From positions 13,318,906 through 13,382,905 of the forward strand of contig NC_035164.2 in the NCBI RefSeq assembly GCF_001659605.2: a stretch of DNA of 64,000 nucleotides. Reading direction: 5' to 3'. Of the stretch, positions 62,564 through 64,000 are shown one piece after another (position 1 is the first letter of the stretch; each line of letters starts with the position of its first letter). The position numbers were made by a program, and so were the translations under genes. The DNA comes from Manihot esculenta. Its lineage: Eukaryota; Streptophyta; Magnoliopsida; Malpighiales; Euphorbiaceae. The notes below the pieces were generated by a model. It saw only the letters and a list, made by a program, of their open reading frames with translations, did no database searches and was not told the DNA's origin.

Positions 62564-62576
62564 TGGTATCAGAGCC
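62564..62576 (+). other. copia-4 primer-binding site (initiator Met-tRNA)
   Basis: TGGTATCAGAGCC begins three bases after the LTR and is complementary to initiator methionine tRNA. Confidence 0.92.
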
Positions 62577-62665
62577 GGTACGGTTCTTGTTTGGGTTAGT
62601 GTGAGTTCAAATAGAGAGTACGAGAGAAACACGTGAGGGAGTGAAACACAATAGGAATTCAGTTT

Positions 62666-64000
62666 ATGGCTATGAATGGTGTCTCAGCTTCTGTTCAGCC
62701 ACTCATACCCATTTTTAATGGAGAGAAATATGAGTTCTGGAGCATCAAAATGAAGACACTTTTTAGGTCCCAAGAATTATGGGATTTGGTGGACACTGGT
62801 TTTGCAGATCCTGATACTGATGCGAGGATATTGAAAGAGAATAAGAAAAGGGATAATAAGGCCCTTTACAGCATACAGCAAGCTGTTAGTGAAGAAATTT
62901 TTGGTCGAATTTCAGCGGCGAGTACTGCTAAAGAGGCATGGGACATTCTGCGGAAAGAGTACCAAGGAACGAGCAAAACAGTTACTGTTAAGCTCCAAAC
63001 ACTACGCCGCGAATTTGAGAATTTGTTGATGAAGGAAGATGAGACGATACAAGTTTTTGTGTCACGAGTTTCCACAATTGTGAATCAGATGAGATCGTAT
63101 TCTGAACAGATTACTGATAAAGTTGTGGTTGAAAAAATTCTAAGGAGTTTAACTCCTAGATTTGATCATGTTGCAGTTGCAATCGAGGAATCAAAAGATT
63201 TGACCACTCTTTCTTTTGATGACTTGAAAGGGTCTTTGCAGTCTCATGAAGCAAGAATGAGCAGCAGATCATCTGGTAGAGTGGATGAAAAAGCTTTTCA
63301 AGCCAAAGCTTCTTCTTCATCTGGTAGAGGCAAGGAGTCCAATAGAGGAGGTCGCGGTGGTAGAGCAAGTGGTAGAGGCAGAGGTAGAGGAAGGTCCAAT
63401 GAACAAGCTGATTATCGGCAGTCCAATGATGAACAAAAACAGTACAAAAGTAATGTTCAGTGTTACTATTGTAAAGGTTATGGCCATGTGAAAGCAGATT
63501 GTTGGAAGCTAAAAAGGAAGGAGAAAGCGAACTATGCAGAAGGCGAGGTTGAAGAAAAGCTATTCATGGCTAAAGAACATATTGTGAATGTGGCAACTGA
63601 AGTTTGGTACGTCGATAGCGGCAGTTCACACCACATGTCGGGTGAAAAATCTGCATTCAAAGAACTTGATGAAAGCTTTAAGATAGAAGTAAAGCTTGGG
63701 AATGATCATGAAATCAAAGTGGAAGGAAGAGGTACTATTGCCATTCGGAATCAAAATGGTAATGTAAAATTTCTTGATGATGTTTATTTTGCTCCAAGCT
63801 TGGCAAATAATTTGTTGTGTGTTGGTCAGTTAATGACGGGAGGATATTCAGTTTTATTTGATAATGGGTGTTGTGAGATTAAAGAAAAGAAATCAGGTCG
63901 AATTATTGTTACTGTTCCCATGGCACGAAATTACTTGTTCCCACTTGATGTCTCCGGCGTTTAAAGATGTGCCTTAGCTGCTGGTGGTGAACTAGATGAT
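62666..64000 (+). pseudogene. copia-4 gag and start of pol, partial, with an in-frame TAA
   Basis: The ATG at 62666 begins a UBN2-like gag (IFNGEKYEFWSIKMKTLF), followed by an Arg/Gly-rich RNA-binding tract, a CCHC knuckle (63461-63502) and protease with DSG at 63614-63622, the Ser variant common in copia elements. The frame hits TAA at 63962-63964, in the middle of the region leading to the pre-integrase domain, then stays open in the same frame to the window end. A single substitution (for example from AAA or CAA) would explain the stop. Programmed readthrough at this point is not typical of copia elements, so I read it as a defect. Confidence 0.85.

Larger units (their letters stand above)
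62261..64000 (+). mobile_element. copia-4: 5' part of a Ty1/copia element, cut by the window edge
   Basis: A 300-bp LTR, a Met-tRNA primer-binding site, gag and the start of pol are present. The 3' half and the second LTR lie beyond the window, so the target-site duplication (predicted GTAAG, 62256-62260) and the age cannot be checked. The gag type resembles copia-3, but the LTR is unrelated by eye, so it is a different family. Confidence 0.93.

Overview
The window looks like plant nuclear heterochromatin, most likely from a eudicot. It holds no ordinary host gene, tRNA or rRNA. Every coding stretch belongs to an LTR retrotransposon. The rest, about 47 kb, is one AT-rich satellite family (one full monomer counted by hand is about 24% G+C). 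The plant assignment rests on the Athila/Tat-type Ty3/gypsy element, plant-type Ty1/copia polyproteins and primer-binding sites matching initiator Met-tRNA. I cannot name the species.

Layout. Positions 1-4030 are the gag-protease-RT-RNase H part of a decayed Ty3/gypsy element. It is cut off before integrase, exactly where the satellite starts. Positions 4031-62260 are the satellite array, interrupted by three complete Ty1/copia insertions with 5-bp target-site duplications: copia-1 (10118-12007, minus, internally deleted), copia-2 (21047-25918, minus, intact 1442-aa polyprotein) and copia-3 (43536-48195, plus, broken ORF). A fourth copia element (copia-4) starts at 62261 and runs off the right edge.

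The satellite is organised in tiers. The basic monomer is about 170 bp. Seven monomer types, each with its own indel, make a higher-order repeat (HOR) of 1.15-1.18 kb. In the left part, three HOR variants (A, B, C) alternate as a unit of about 3.46 kb. To the right there are a recurring 1.93-1.95 kb HOR with an extra four-monomer block, a 7.5-kb segmental duplication offset by about 15.46 kb, and an apparently identical 631-bp tandem pair. One monomer type carries a 25-bp perfect dyad. The array has no credible coding potential.

History (inference): the gypsy element is old and shows only in-frame stops. The copia insertions are young, with LTR pairs identical or differing at one base. Paralogous empty sites show that copia-1 and copia-3 are absent from the sister satellite copies. 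The monomer length, the HOR structure and the nested retrotransposons fit a centromeric, pericentromeric or knob-like satellite domain, but sequence alone cannot decide which.
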